Below are positions 7,970-15,180 of a stretch of 64,000 nt of DNA, piece by piece. Position 1 is the first letter of the stretch, and the number at the start of each line of letters is the position of its first letter. The position numbers were made by a program, and so were the translations under genes. The stretch lies in assembly GCF_039544205.1 (NCBI RefSeq), contig NZ_BAABLF010000006.1, positions 62,001-126,000 of the forward strand, given 5' to 3'. The notes under the pieces were generated by a model. It was not told where the DNA came from. It worked only from the letters and a program-made list of their open reading frames with translations, and did no database searches. This DNA comes from Ferrimonas gelatinilytica. GTDB taxonomy: Bacteria > Pseudomonadota > Gammaproteobacteria > Enterobacterales > Shewanellaceae.

Positions 7970-8536
7970 TTACTGCCCCAGCATCGCCTTTTTCAGTTTC
8001 TTATCGGCAGGTTGGTCACCGAGCCAGATCCCAAACAGCGTCCGACGGAAATCGTCGCCCTCGATCAGGGTCAGTAACTCGCCGTTTTTGTAGGCTTCCA
8101 CGCCGACACCGGGAATGGAGACCATGGTGAACTGGTCATCGACCTCTACCGGCTCATCAAAGAGGGAGAGGAAGGTGTCCAGACGCTCGCGCAGGGGCGC
8201 CACCTTGCCACCGCTGGCGGCATCGAACCCCTCCTCGATGGTTTCGATCATCCGGTCAGAGGTGATCATGCTGGAGATGATGTTCAGGCGCACGGCACTG
8301 ATCGCCTCGCTGTTGAGGATCGCCTCAGCGTCCTGACCCGGCTTCTGGGAAAACAGGGAGCCCACGTAGAGTTTCATGAAGAACTTGGAGCGGACACCGG
8401 CGCCGTAGCGAACCAGCTCCTCTCCCTGGGTCTGGATCTGCTCCGGGACGTCGACGCCCTGGACGGTAATGGGGGCGGCGTGGGCCGGCAGGAGCAGGGC
8501 GGCGGCGAGGGCCGCAGCGGTCACAATAGCTTTCAT
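7970..8536 (-). CDS. Periplasmic chalcone isomerase-like domain protein
   Basis: 188 residues from the ATG at 8536, which gives a proper signal peptide (MKAIVTAAALAAALLLPAHA). An in-frame start at 8605 adds a non-signal-like leader. The mature part shows the bacterial chalcone-isomerase-like pattern: VQGVDVPEQIQTQGEELVRYGAGVRSKFF, then KLYVGSLF, and a C-terminal FGIWLGDQPADKKLKKAMLG. These exported bacterial proteins are not known to make flavonoids. The fold probably binds a fatty-acid-like ligand. Single gene, ending at the shared terminator. Confidence 0.85.
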   Translation of the reverse strand: MKAIVTAAALAAALLLPAHAAPITVQGVDVPEQIQTQGEELVRYGAGVRSKFFMKLYVGSLFSQKPGQDAEAILNSEAISAVRLNIISSMITSDRMIETIEEGFDAASGGKVAPLRERLDTFLSLFDEPVEVDDQFTMVSIPGVGVEAYKNGELLTLIEGDDFRRTLFGIWLGDQPADKKLKKAMLGQ

Positions 8537-8740
8537 TCGCGATACTTCATGCTGATGAATGGGATTTCGGCGGACATAAGTACCATGCAGCCTGTGTGTG
8601 GACAACCGGAAACAGGCTCGACCAGTTGTCCCTGTGAAGGGGCTCAGCGGGGGTAAAGCGGCTCCAAAGTCCGCCTGTCCATGTTGCTCTGTGGGCTCAT
8701 CACGACCCCGTAATCGCAGCGGGTTTCGGTTGAAAATCGC

Positions 8741-9229
8741 TTAACCCTTCATGGGGTCACCACCTTCCAGCTCCCCCTTCAGATGAAAAACCCGACGGCA
8801 ATCGGGGCTTCGCAGCAGGTACCAGAGTGACCAGACAGAGAGCATGAGTACGGTGGCCGGGCCCCAGGAGAAGGTGCCGTGGTGGCGATAGAGGCTGCTG
8901 CCCTGCAGGGCGAGATCCAGCAGCAGGACCAGCAACATCAGCCACCATCCCCACTGCCAGACACGCCCGGCGAGCGCCCATCGGTGGCGCTGGCCCTGCA
9001 ACCAGAGCAGCAACATCGGTACCAGCCCCAGGGCCAACCCCAGGTAAAAGTCACGCTGCTGGGGGTAGAAGAGCCCTAGCAGATCACTGCCATGGCGGCG
9101 ACTGACCGCGGCGACTGTCAGCAGCAGCCAGGTGCGGGCCAGGAACAGCATCAGCAGGTAGAGCCAGGGGCTGGGGTTAACCCAGCCGTGATCAGTCAGC
9201 CGATGGGGCGGGAAGGGAAGTGGCGTCAC
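8741..9229 (-). CDS. DUF2919 (YfeZ-like) inner-membrane protein
   Basis: 162 residues with about four hydrophobic helices. The pattern LLARTW.L near the start, then LLGLFYP...FYLGLALGLVPML, matches the YfeZ/DUF2919 family of unknown function. The only available start is GTG at 9229, inside the 3' end of the upstream gene (overlap 9192-9229), so it is probably translated by coupling. The C-terminus is hydrophilic and rich in Glu and Gly. Confidence 0.78.
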   Translation of the reverse strand: MTPLPFPPHRLTDHGWVNPSPWLYLLMLFLARTWLLLTVAAVSRRHGSDLLGLFYPQQRDFYLGLALGLVPMLLLWLQGQRHRWALAGRVWQWGWWLMLLVLLLDLALQGSSLYRHHGTFSWGPATVLMLSVWSLWYLLRSPDCRRVFHLKGELEGGDPMKG

Positions 9230-9929
9230 TGCGATAGTCCGTCATTTTTACCGTGAGCCAGGGCAGACCAAGGCGGGACACCTTCATCTGCACCAGGGCG
9301 TTATTGAGCGCAGGCGCAAACCAGAACTGAGCAACCCGCTCCTTGCCCGGGTGATCCTGGACCAGTTTGTGGGCGAGCACTGGGCCGAGGGGGGTCTCGA
9401 TCTCTTCGCTGCCGTGGTACTCGAACAGGTACTCCCGGGTCTCTTCACCCCAGGTGTAGGAGAGCGTGAGGGACTCGCGCGCCAGACCGAGGTGGTAAAG
9501 CAGCAGGCCCGGTTCCCACCGTGCGGGGGGAAAGCTGTCTTCGTTCTCCAGCGGTTGACCATCGAGCGTGACCTGGAAATGCTGGCCATCGAACTCCCCC
9601 TCAAGGGTGCGGGATCGGAACACGCCTTTGAATTGGCTCCGGTAGTTTTCCGGTACCGGCCCCCGCTCCATGAGCAGGAAGTTACTGCGGTGGTCGACCC
9701 GCTGCCCCATGATGCAGAGCTTGCCTTCGGCCCGGTATTGATAGCGGGGTATCTCGTCAACGCCGTCCATGGGGTGCAGTGACCAGCGCCCTCTGCCGCA
9801 GGGCAGGCCGCTGGCGTAAGCGCGGTACTCCGCGGTAAAGGTCGCCAGCTCGGCCAGGGCCGAGGGCGCGCAGAACAGTAGGGTCAGCATCATGGCCGCC
9901 AAGGGGGCGGCGCGTCGGTGTAAGAACAA
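9192..9929 (-). CDS. DUF3108 domain periplasmic protein
   Basis: 245 residues if translation starts at the TTG at 9929, which has AGGAG six bases before it and gives an Arg-containing signal peptide. An ATG at 9893 is the alternative and gives 233 residues. The mature part (FTAEYRAYASGLPCGRGRWSL, then the GVFRSRTLEGEFDG region and EIETPLGPVLAHKLVQ) has the all-beta DUF3108 layout of an exported protein of unknown function. It follows the deacetylase gene by 41 bases and overlaps the DUF2919 gene by 38, so the three appear to be one leftward operon. Confidence 0.8.
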   Translation of the reverse strand: MFLHRRAAPLAAMMLTLLFCAPSALAELATFTAEYRAYASGLPCGRGRWSLHPMDGVDEIPRYQYRAEGKLCIMGQRVDHRSNFLLMERGPVPENYRSQFKGVFRSRTLEGEFDGQHFQVTLDGQPLENEDSFPPARWEPGLLLYHLGLARESLTLSYTWGEETREYLFEYHGSEEIETPLGPVLAHKLVQDHPGKERVAQFWFAPALNNALVQMKVSRLGLPWLTVKMTDYRSDATSLPAPSAD

Positions 9930-9970
9930 CAACGGCTCCTTCAAAATGGAGGTGGGTGCGGCGACGCCAC

Positions 9971-10870
9971 TCAGAGGTGGCGGGTATCCTCTGCAGCGTG
10001 AAACAGCTGCAGGTGGCGCGGGGTCAGGGCGGCAGGGTCGTCGGCATAGCCCCCGCCGATCACTGCGGCCACCGGGATCCCTCTTTGCCGGCACTCTGCC
10101 AGCACGGCACGGTCGCGGCGATAGAGCCCCTCGGTGCTGACCGCCAGATGCCCCAGCGCGTCCTCCTGGTGAATATCAACGCCGGCATCGTACAGCACCA
10201 GCTCCGGTTGATACAACGACAGCACCCAGGGCAGGACGGTGGTCACGGAGTCCAGGTAGGCGTCGTCCCCCATCTGCCGTGGCAGGGGGATGTCCACGTC
10301 CGAGGGGGGCTTGCGGGCGGGGAAGTTTTTCTCACAGTGAAGGGAAACGGTGATGATCTCCGGCTTATCCGCGGCCAGGGTGGCGCTGCCATCCCCCTGG
10401 TGTACATCGCAGTCAAAGATCAGCACCCGCCCCAGCCCCTGCTGCTGCAGGGTGGCGGCCGTGACAACCAGATCGTTGAAGATGCAGAAACCGCTGCCGA
10501 AATCATGGTGAGCGTGGTGGTAACCGCCGGAGAGGTGACAGGCGACCCCATGCTCGACGGCCAGGGTCGCCGTTGCCAGGGTGCCCCCGCAGGAGCGCAG
10601 GGTGCGCTGAACCAGCTGCTCGCTCCAGGGAAATCCGATGCGACGCAACGCCGTGCTGGAGAGGGTGCCGTTGAGAAAGCGGGTCAGGTAGTCGGTATCG
10701 TGCACCAGGGCCAGCTGCTCCGGCGTGATCCCCTGGGGCCGGTGCCACTGTATCGGCAGGTCGGTGGCCTGCAGTGCCTGGTGCAGCAGGCCGTACTTGC
10801 TGATGGGGTAGCGGTGTCGCTCGGGCAGAACCAGCTGGGAGTAGAGCGGGTCATAGACGCAGTGCATCAT
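9971..10870 (-). CDS. Histone deacetylase family (AcuC/HDAC-like) zinc amidohydrolase
   Basis: 299 residues, full length for bacterial class IV-like HDAC homologues. Hallmarks in order are GGYHHAHHDFGSGFCIFND (active-site His pair and Asp), DCDVHQGDG (zinc ligands Asp and His) and YDAGVDIH (zinc ligand Asp). Such enzymes remove acyl groups from small molecules such as polyamines or from lysine side chains in the cytosol. The substrate is not predictable here. It starts 25 bases after the DUF2057 gene on the same strand, and the DUF3108 gene follows. Confidence 0.92.
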   Translation of the reverse strand: MMHCVYDPLYSQLVLPERHRYPISKYGLLHQALQATDLPIQWHRPQGITPEQLALVHDTDYLTRFLNGTLSSTALRRIGFPWSEQLVQRTLRSCGGTLATATLAVEHGVACHLSGGYHHAHHDFGSGFCIFNDLVVTAATLQQQGLGRVLIFDCDVHQGDGSATLAADKPEIITVSLHCEKNFPARKPPSDVDIPLPRQMGDDAYLDSVTTVLPWVLSLYQPELVLYDAGVDIHQEDALGHLAVSTEGLYRRDRAVLAECRQRGIPVAAVIGGGYADDPAALTPRHLQLFHAAEDTRHL

Positions 10871-10895
10871 TCGACCCGCCTTAAAACGAGCGGGG

Positions 10896-11585
10896 TCACA
10901 GCTGCTGTACGGCCCAGCTCATGAAGGCTTTGCGGGTGGGTTCATCCGCCTGCTGCCACCAGTACTTGAGCATCGCTTCCGGGTTGGCGGGATCGGCAGT
11001 CACTGGTGCCGTGGCCGCTTCGGAGGGCTTGCTGTCGGCCTTGAATGGTTCGGCGCTGGCGCTCTGGGTATCCGCGGCGGCGGCGAGGGCGCCCCCGGTG
11101 GCCGTGGCGGCGATCGCCTGCTCCTCAAGGTCCGGACCGTCGGAACCGGTCATTCTCTCCAGCAGTCCGGGGTCCTCCCCCTGGGTCAGGGCCATTGCGA
11201 ACTCCATCGGGTTTCCTTTGCCATCGGTGAGCACCACTTGGGGATTGTCCGCGAAGCGACGGGCCTGGTCGAGGTCACGGATCGCACTGGCCGCGGCCAG
11301 ATGGTACTTCTCCTCGGCACCGATGGTGAAGGTGATCACGAAAGGGTTGGAGTTCACCCGCGAGTGGCCATCACCGAGGGTTTCCCGAACCAGATCCTTG
11401 TATCGAAGTGCCACCCGGTTTTCTCCCGGAACCAGGTTGAGGTTGTCTTTATGTTTGAACATCGAGGTGCCGATGGGCTCACCATTGACGGCGAGAAATT
11501 CAAACTCCAACGGGATGGTGAGGGAAGCCGCGTTGAGGGCCGGGCTCAGGGCCAGGGCAAGCAGACAGACGAGGGCCTTGTACAT
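10896..11585 (-). CDS. DUF2057 (YccT-like) exported protein
   Basis: 229 residues with a signal peptide (about 1-19, ending LNA-A). The sequence LTIPLEFEFLAVNGEPIG, the LVPGENRVALRYKDL region and SNPFVITFTI fit the YccT/DUF2057 family. This is an exported beta-sandwich-like protein linked in E. coli to curli regulation, but of unclear biochemistry. A long Ala/Ser-rich linker (about 140-200) precedes a conserved C-terminal helix (MLKYWWQQADEPTRKAFMSW). A good GGAG site precedes the ATG. Confidence 0.85.
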   Translation of the reverse strand: MYKALVCLLALALSPALNAASLTIPLEFEFLAVNGEPIGTSMFKHKDNLNLVPGENRVALRYKDLVRETLGDGHSRVNSNPFVITFTIGAEEKYHLAAASAIRDLDQARRFADNPQVVLTDGKGNPMEFAMALTQGEDPGLLERMTGSDGPDLEEQAIAATATGGALAAAADTQSASAEPFKADSKPSEAATAPVTADPANPEAMLKYWWQQADEPTRKAFMSWAVQQL

Positions 11586-11611
11586 GGGGGCTCCTTAAAG
11601 GCGTGGGCGAT

Positions 11612-12244
11612 TCAGTATTTCGGCTTTTCCAACCAGGCGATGCGTTGCTCGATGTAGGTCATCGCCTGGCGGCATTTACCCAGTCGTTTATGCAGCGTCA
11701 AAATCGCGTTCTGACGTTCGATCTTGTCGCTCCCCTCATATTTGTCAAGCGCTTGATCCAGCTGTTGGATCTTCAGCACCATTTTTTGCTCCCACTGCTG
11801 ATGCTTGTTGAGTTCCTGGTAAAGGTGGTGGCTGGAGTTCATCACCGACTGGGCGATCCATTCATAGCCCTGCTGCTGGCGGGCGGGTGCGCGCCGGCGT
11901 CGGGCGCTATTTTGCACACCCCGTCGGGCGGTGTCGGTGTTTTTGAGGGCGCTGAGCAGCGCTTCGAAGCGGGTGCTGAAACGCTGGCAGGCCAGGGCAA
12001 GGGTCTCGCCCCCGGCATCCAGCTGGATCAGCTGTTCAATCTGCTGCAGGTCCCGTCGCAACACCCGGAGACAGCCGGAGAGGCTGGCGCCCTGGTGATC
12101 GAACAGTTGCTCATGGAAGCGGGACTTGTGGTTGAGCCACTTTTTGTCCGCCTCGGAGAGGGCCGCGTCATGCTCACCCAGCTTGCGCTCCAGCTGCTGA
12201 AGCTGTTGACGCAGGGTGTTGACCAGTTGGGGGTAGGCGCTCAT
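11612..12244 (-). CDS. priC: Primosomal replication protein PriC
   Basis: 210 residues, mostly helical. An N-terminal FHEQLF segment is followed by LSGCLRVLRRDLQQIEQL, and the C-terminal LGKCRQAMTYIEQRIAWLE lines up with E. coli PriC's LARCRHALEKIENRLARL. PriC binds SSB-coated stalled forks and helps load DnaB for restart. The ATG at 12244 overlaps the upstream transporter stop (ATGA), so it is translationally coupled. An in-frame ATG at 12259 is less likely. Placement next to dinG and polB puts three fork-repair genes close together. Confidence 0.83.
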   Translation of the reverse strand: MSAYPQLVNTLRQQLQQLERKLGEHDAALSEADKKWLNHKSRFHEQLFDHQGASLSGCLRVLRRDLQQIEQLIQLDAGGETLALACQRFSTRFEALLSALKNTDTARRGVQNSARRRRAPARQQQGYEWIAQSVMNSSHHLYQELNKHQQWEQKMVLKIQQLDQALDKYEGSDKIERQNAILTLHKRLGKCRQAMTYIEQRIAWLEKPKY

Positions 12245-13014
12245 AGCCAGGCCTGCCATGCCAGCTTCGCGGCGATCAGCACCACCATGGTGATAAAGAC
12301 CGGGCGGATGAAGCGTCCGCCGAAGCGGATGGCGCTGTGGGCACCGAGCCAGGCACCGGCCATTAAAGAGAGGCCCATGGCGATGCCGATGCCGAAGTGG
12401 ACATGCCCCAGGGCGATGAAAAAGCCCAGGGACGTGGCGTTACTGACAAAGTTCATGCTCCGGGCCAGGCCTGAGCTGAGCAGGATATTCATCCGGTAGA
12501 GCACCATGGAGGAGGCGGTCCAGAACGCCCCGGTGCCGGGCCCGGCAAAGCCATCGTAGAAGCCGATGGTGAGTCCCTGTCCCCACTGGCGCCGGAACAG
12601 CGATGGGGTGCGAGCGGGCAACTGGTGCTGGTCCTCTTTCGGAGCCCGGCTGAACAGGCTGTGAAAGGCGATGGCGATGATCAGCAGCGGCAGGAACTTC
12701 TCCAACCAGGCCACCTCGACCACGTTGACCGCCAGGGTCCCCAGAGCGGCGCCGATCAGGGTTGCCCAGAAGGAGCGCACCCAGGCACCGGGCTGAAACA
12801 GCTTCTTGCGGTAGAAGGTGAAGCTGGCGGTGGCGGAGCCAAAGGTGGCGGCCAGCTTGTTGGTGCCCAGTGCCAGGTGCGGCGGCAGGCCGGCAGCCAG
12901 CAGTGCCGGGATGGTCAGCAGGCCACCACCGCCGGCGATGGCGTCGACAAAACCGGCGAGGAAGGCCACGGCAGCCAGTATCAGGATAAGATCCGTCGAG
13001 AGAGCCAGCTCCAA
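12241..13014 (-). CDS. TSUP family (TauE/SafE, YfcA-like) membrane transporter
   Basis: 257 residues, about eight membrane helices in two repeats. The first repeat has GFVDAIAGGGGLLTIPALL and the second has GFYDGFAGPGTGAFW, both typical of TauE/SafE sulfite/organo-anion exporters and of YfcA. The start is a TTG at 13014 with AAGGAG a few bases upstream; no ATG is in frame near it. It is coupled to priC downstream and lies 25 bases after dinG. The substrate is unknown. Confidence 0.9.
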   Translation of the reverse strand: MELALSTDLILILAAVAFLAGFVDAIAGGGGLLTIPALLAAGLPPHLALGTNKLAATFGSATASFTFYRKKLFQPGAWVRSFWATLIGAALGTLAVNVVEVAWLEKFLPLLIIAIAFHSLFSRAPKEDQHQLPARTPSLFRRQWGQGLTIGFYDGFAGPGTGAFWTASSMVLYRMNILLSSGLARSMNFVSNATSLGFFIALGHVHFGIGIAMGLSLMAGAWLGAHSAIRFGGRFIRPVFITMVVLIAAKLAWQAWL

Positions 13015-13039
13015 AACAATACTCCTTGATGAGCCAGGC

Positions 13040-15115
13040 TCAGTAATCGATTTGACGACCGTAGGGCGGCAGGGAATCCAGCAGCGCCGAACCGTAGCGT
13101 TTGGTCACCAGGCGGCGGTCGAGGATCACGATCCTGCCATAATCCTGCTCGTTGCGCAGCAGCCGGCCGCAAGCCTGAACCAGTTTCTTGGCCGCGTCCG
13201 GCACCGTCAGCTGCAGGAAGGGGTTACCACCCCGGGTCTTGATGTACTCGGCGTGGGCCTGGTCCACCGGCGAGGTAGGGACGGTGAAGGGCAGCCGCGT
13301 GATAATGAGGTTGGTCAGGTAATCTCCGGGCAGATCCAACCCCTCGGAGAAGCTGCCGGTGCCCAGCAGGATGGAGGCTTTGCCCGCATCGATGCGGGCC
13401 TTGTGCTCCCGGATAAGCTCCTGCCGGGGCGACTCCCCCTGGACCAGCACCGGCAGGCGCTGGAAGCGGCGCAGGGACTCCGCGACCGATTCCATCTGGC
13501 GATAGGAGGTAAAGAGCACCAGGCTGGCACCCTGCTCCTCCAACAGCTCCGGGATCAGCTGGTTCAGCGCCTCACTGAACCCATCGTGGGTGGGTTCCAC
13601 CGGGACCTTAGGGATCACTAGGGTGGCGTTTTTCTGGTAATCGAAGGGGGAGGGGAGGTTAAAAAACCGGGTGCCGTCATCACGGCGCAGCCCCACCTGG
13701 TGACGGTAGTGCTCGAAGTTGCCCATCGCCATCAGGGTGGCGGAGAGCAGTGCCACCCCGGCGGCCTTGCTCCACAGCAGCTCCTCCAGCAGGAAGCCGA
13801 TCTCGATAGGGGAGGCGCAGATCAGGTAGTCATCCCGCTTGCTGTCCAGCTTGTCTATCCAGCGGGCCTGGGGAGCGCCCTGCTCCGGCACCGGTTTGGC
13901 AAGCATCTGCCAGGCGGCGTGCTGGCTCTCCTGGCGCTGGAGGGTGATCCCCAGCTCCGCCACCAGCGGCTCCGCCTTGTGGCTTTTCAACTCACCATCC
14001 TTCAGGGCCTCCATCAGCATCAGCTGCAGCTTGGTGAGCTTCTTCAGCGACTGGCTGCTGGCGGCTTTGAGGTTTTCCACCAGGGTGACCAGGGGATCCG
14101 GCAGGACGCCCCCGGCAAAGCGGTGACGCTGATCTTCGTTGTCGAACAGGAAGGCGTTGTTGTCGCAAAAGCTCTGCCACTGCCCCAACCCCTGGCTCTG
14201 GGCATCGATATCTTCCGACAGGTCCGAGGCGAGGATGGCGGCCTTGTCGTTAGCCAGCTCCCGGGCCAGCTTGTGCGCCATCTTCTCCATCTTGTTCAGG
14301 GCATCCAGGGAGCCTTTGATGGTGGCGCTGGCGGCGGAGAAGTCCCGCGCTACCTGTGGCAGGTGATGGGCCTCGTCGAGGACGTAATACATGCTGTCCG
14401 GGTCCGGCAGGATCTTGCCGCCACCGAGTTCCAGATCCGCCATCAGCAGGCTGTGGTTGATGATCAGCACATCCCAGCTGTCCATCTTTTCGCGGCTCTT
14501 GTGGAAGGGGCAGCCCCGGTGAGCCGGCAGCTGGCGATTGCAGCTGTGTTTGTCGGACGCGATCTGCGCCCAGAGGTGTTCAGGCACCGGCTCGGGGACC
14601 GAGTCGATCTCGCCGTCCCACTGCCCCTCGTGGTAGGCCTGGTGCAGCTTCTTCAGCAGGGCTACATCTTTGTCGGCGGGCTTGGTTTCCCAAAGGGCCT
14701 GCTGGTTGTCCGGCACTTCACCGGCCAGCAGCTCCAGCTTGGAAAGGCAGACATAGCGGCTACGCCCCTTGGCCAGGCCGTAGCGAAACTCCAGTCCGCT
14801 GTGGCGCTGGAGCAGGGGCAGGTCCTTATTGACCAGCTGCTCCTGCAGGGCGACGGTGGCGGTGGAGATGCAGATCTTCTTCCCCTGGGCCAGGGCCAGG
14901 GGCAGGGCACCCAGGGCATAGGCGAGGGACTTGCCGGTCCCGGTTCCGGCTTGGACCACCAGGATCCGACGCTGTTTGTCGTAGCTGCCGGCCAGGGTCT
15001 TGGCGATCTCGGCAATCAGGAAGTTCTGCTCTTTGCGGCGGACAAAGTTTGGGATCGCCTCGGCGAGATTGTTATAGGCCGTGCGGGTGGCCTTTTTTAC
15101 TTTGTCGCTGAGCAT
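13040..15115 (-). CDS. dinG: ATP-dependent 5'-3' DNA helicase DinG
   Basis: 691 residues from the ATG at 15115; E. coli DinG is 716. XPD-like superfamily 2 motifs are all present: Walker A QAGTGTGKS, the DEAH box (VLDEAHHLP), GTGSFSEGLDLPGD and the final QACGRLLR. DinG unwinds D-loops, R-loops and G4 DNA. The iron-sulfur domain shows Cys123, Cys192 and Cys202, but the fourth cysteine expected between the last two is not there (C192-NRQLPAHRG-C202). It diverges from polB across 65 bases that carry a LexA-like box, so SOS induction is expected. Confidence 0.95.
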   Translation of the reverse strand: MLSDKVKKATRTAYNNLAEAIPNFVRRKEQNFLIAEIAKTLAGSYDKQRRILVVQAGTGTGKSLAYALGALPLALAQGKKICISTATVALQEQLVNKDLPLLQRHSGLEFRYGLAKGRSRYVCLSKLELLAGEVPDNQQALWETKPADKDVALLKKLHQAYHEGQWDGEIDSVPEPVPEHLWAQIASDKHSCNRQLPAHRGCPFHKSREKMDSWDVLIINHSLLMADLELGGGKILPDPDSMYYVLDEAHHLPQVARDFSAASATIKGSLDALNKMEKMAHKLARELANDKAAILASDLSEDIDAQSQGLGQWQSFCDNNAFLFDNEDQRHRFAGGVLPDPLVTLVENLKAASSQSLKKLTKLQLMLMEALKDGELKSHKAEPLVAELGITLQRQESQHAAWQMLAKPVPEQGAPQARWIDKLDSKRDDYLICASPIEIGFLLEELLWSKAAGVALLSATLMAMGNFEHYRHQVGLRRDDGTRFFNLPSPFDYQKNATLVIPKVPVEPTHDGFSEALNQLIPELLEEQGASLVLFTSYRQMESVAESLRRFQRLPVLVQGESPRQELIREHKARIDAGKASILLGTGSFSEGLDLPGDYLTNLIITRLPFTVPTSPVDQAHAEYIKTRGGNPFLQLTVPDAAKKLVQACGRLLRNEQDYGRIVILDRRLVTKRYGSALLDSLPPYGRQIDY

Positions 15116-15143
15116 AATACCTTCTGAGGCTGGCGGGAAACGG

Positions 15144-15159
15144 CTGTACATATTACCAG
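15144..15159. promoter_or_regulatory. LexA-like SOS box shared by dinG and polB
   Basis: CTGTACATATTACCAG is a 16-bp CTG-N10-CAG palindrome with an AT-rich core, matching the gammaproteobacterial LexA consensus except near one edge. It lies 28 bases from the dinG start and 21 bases from the polB start. Both genes are SOS-controlled in E. coli, which supports the assignment. Confidence 0.85.
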
Positions 15160-15180
15160 TCGTTGCCGGACAATGGGCAG

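Noticed and set aside
8600..8631. Inverted repeat GGACAAC/GTTGTCC upstream of the chalcone-isomerase-like gene
   Set aside because: Only 7 bp with an 18-base gap and no T tract or promoter overlap that would assign a role.
9971..10870. The HDAC-like gene as a sign of transfer from a eukaryote
   Set aside because: HDAC-type deacetylases are common native bacterial genes, and composition looks like its neighbours.
13700..15127. A 475-codon frame antisense to dinG
   Set aside because: All helicase motifs lie on the minus strand; this frame is a codon-bias shadow.
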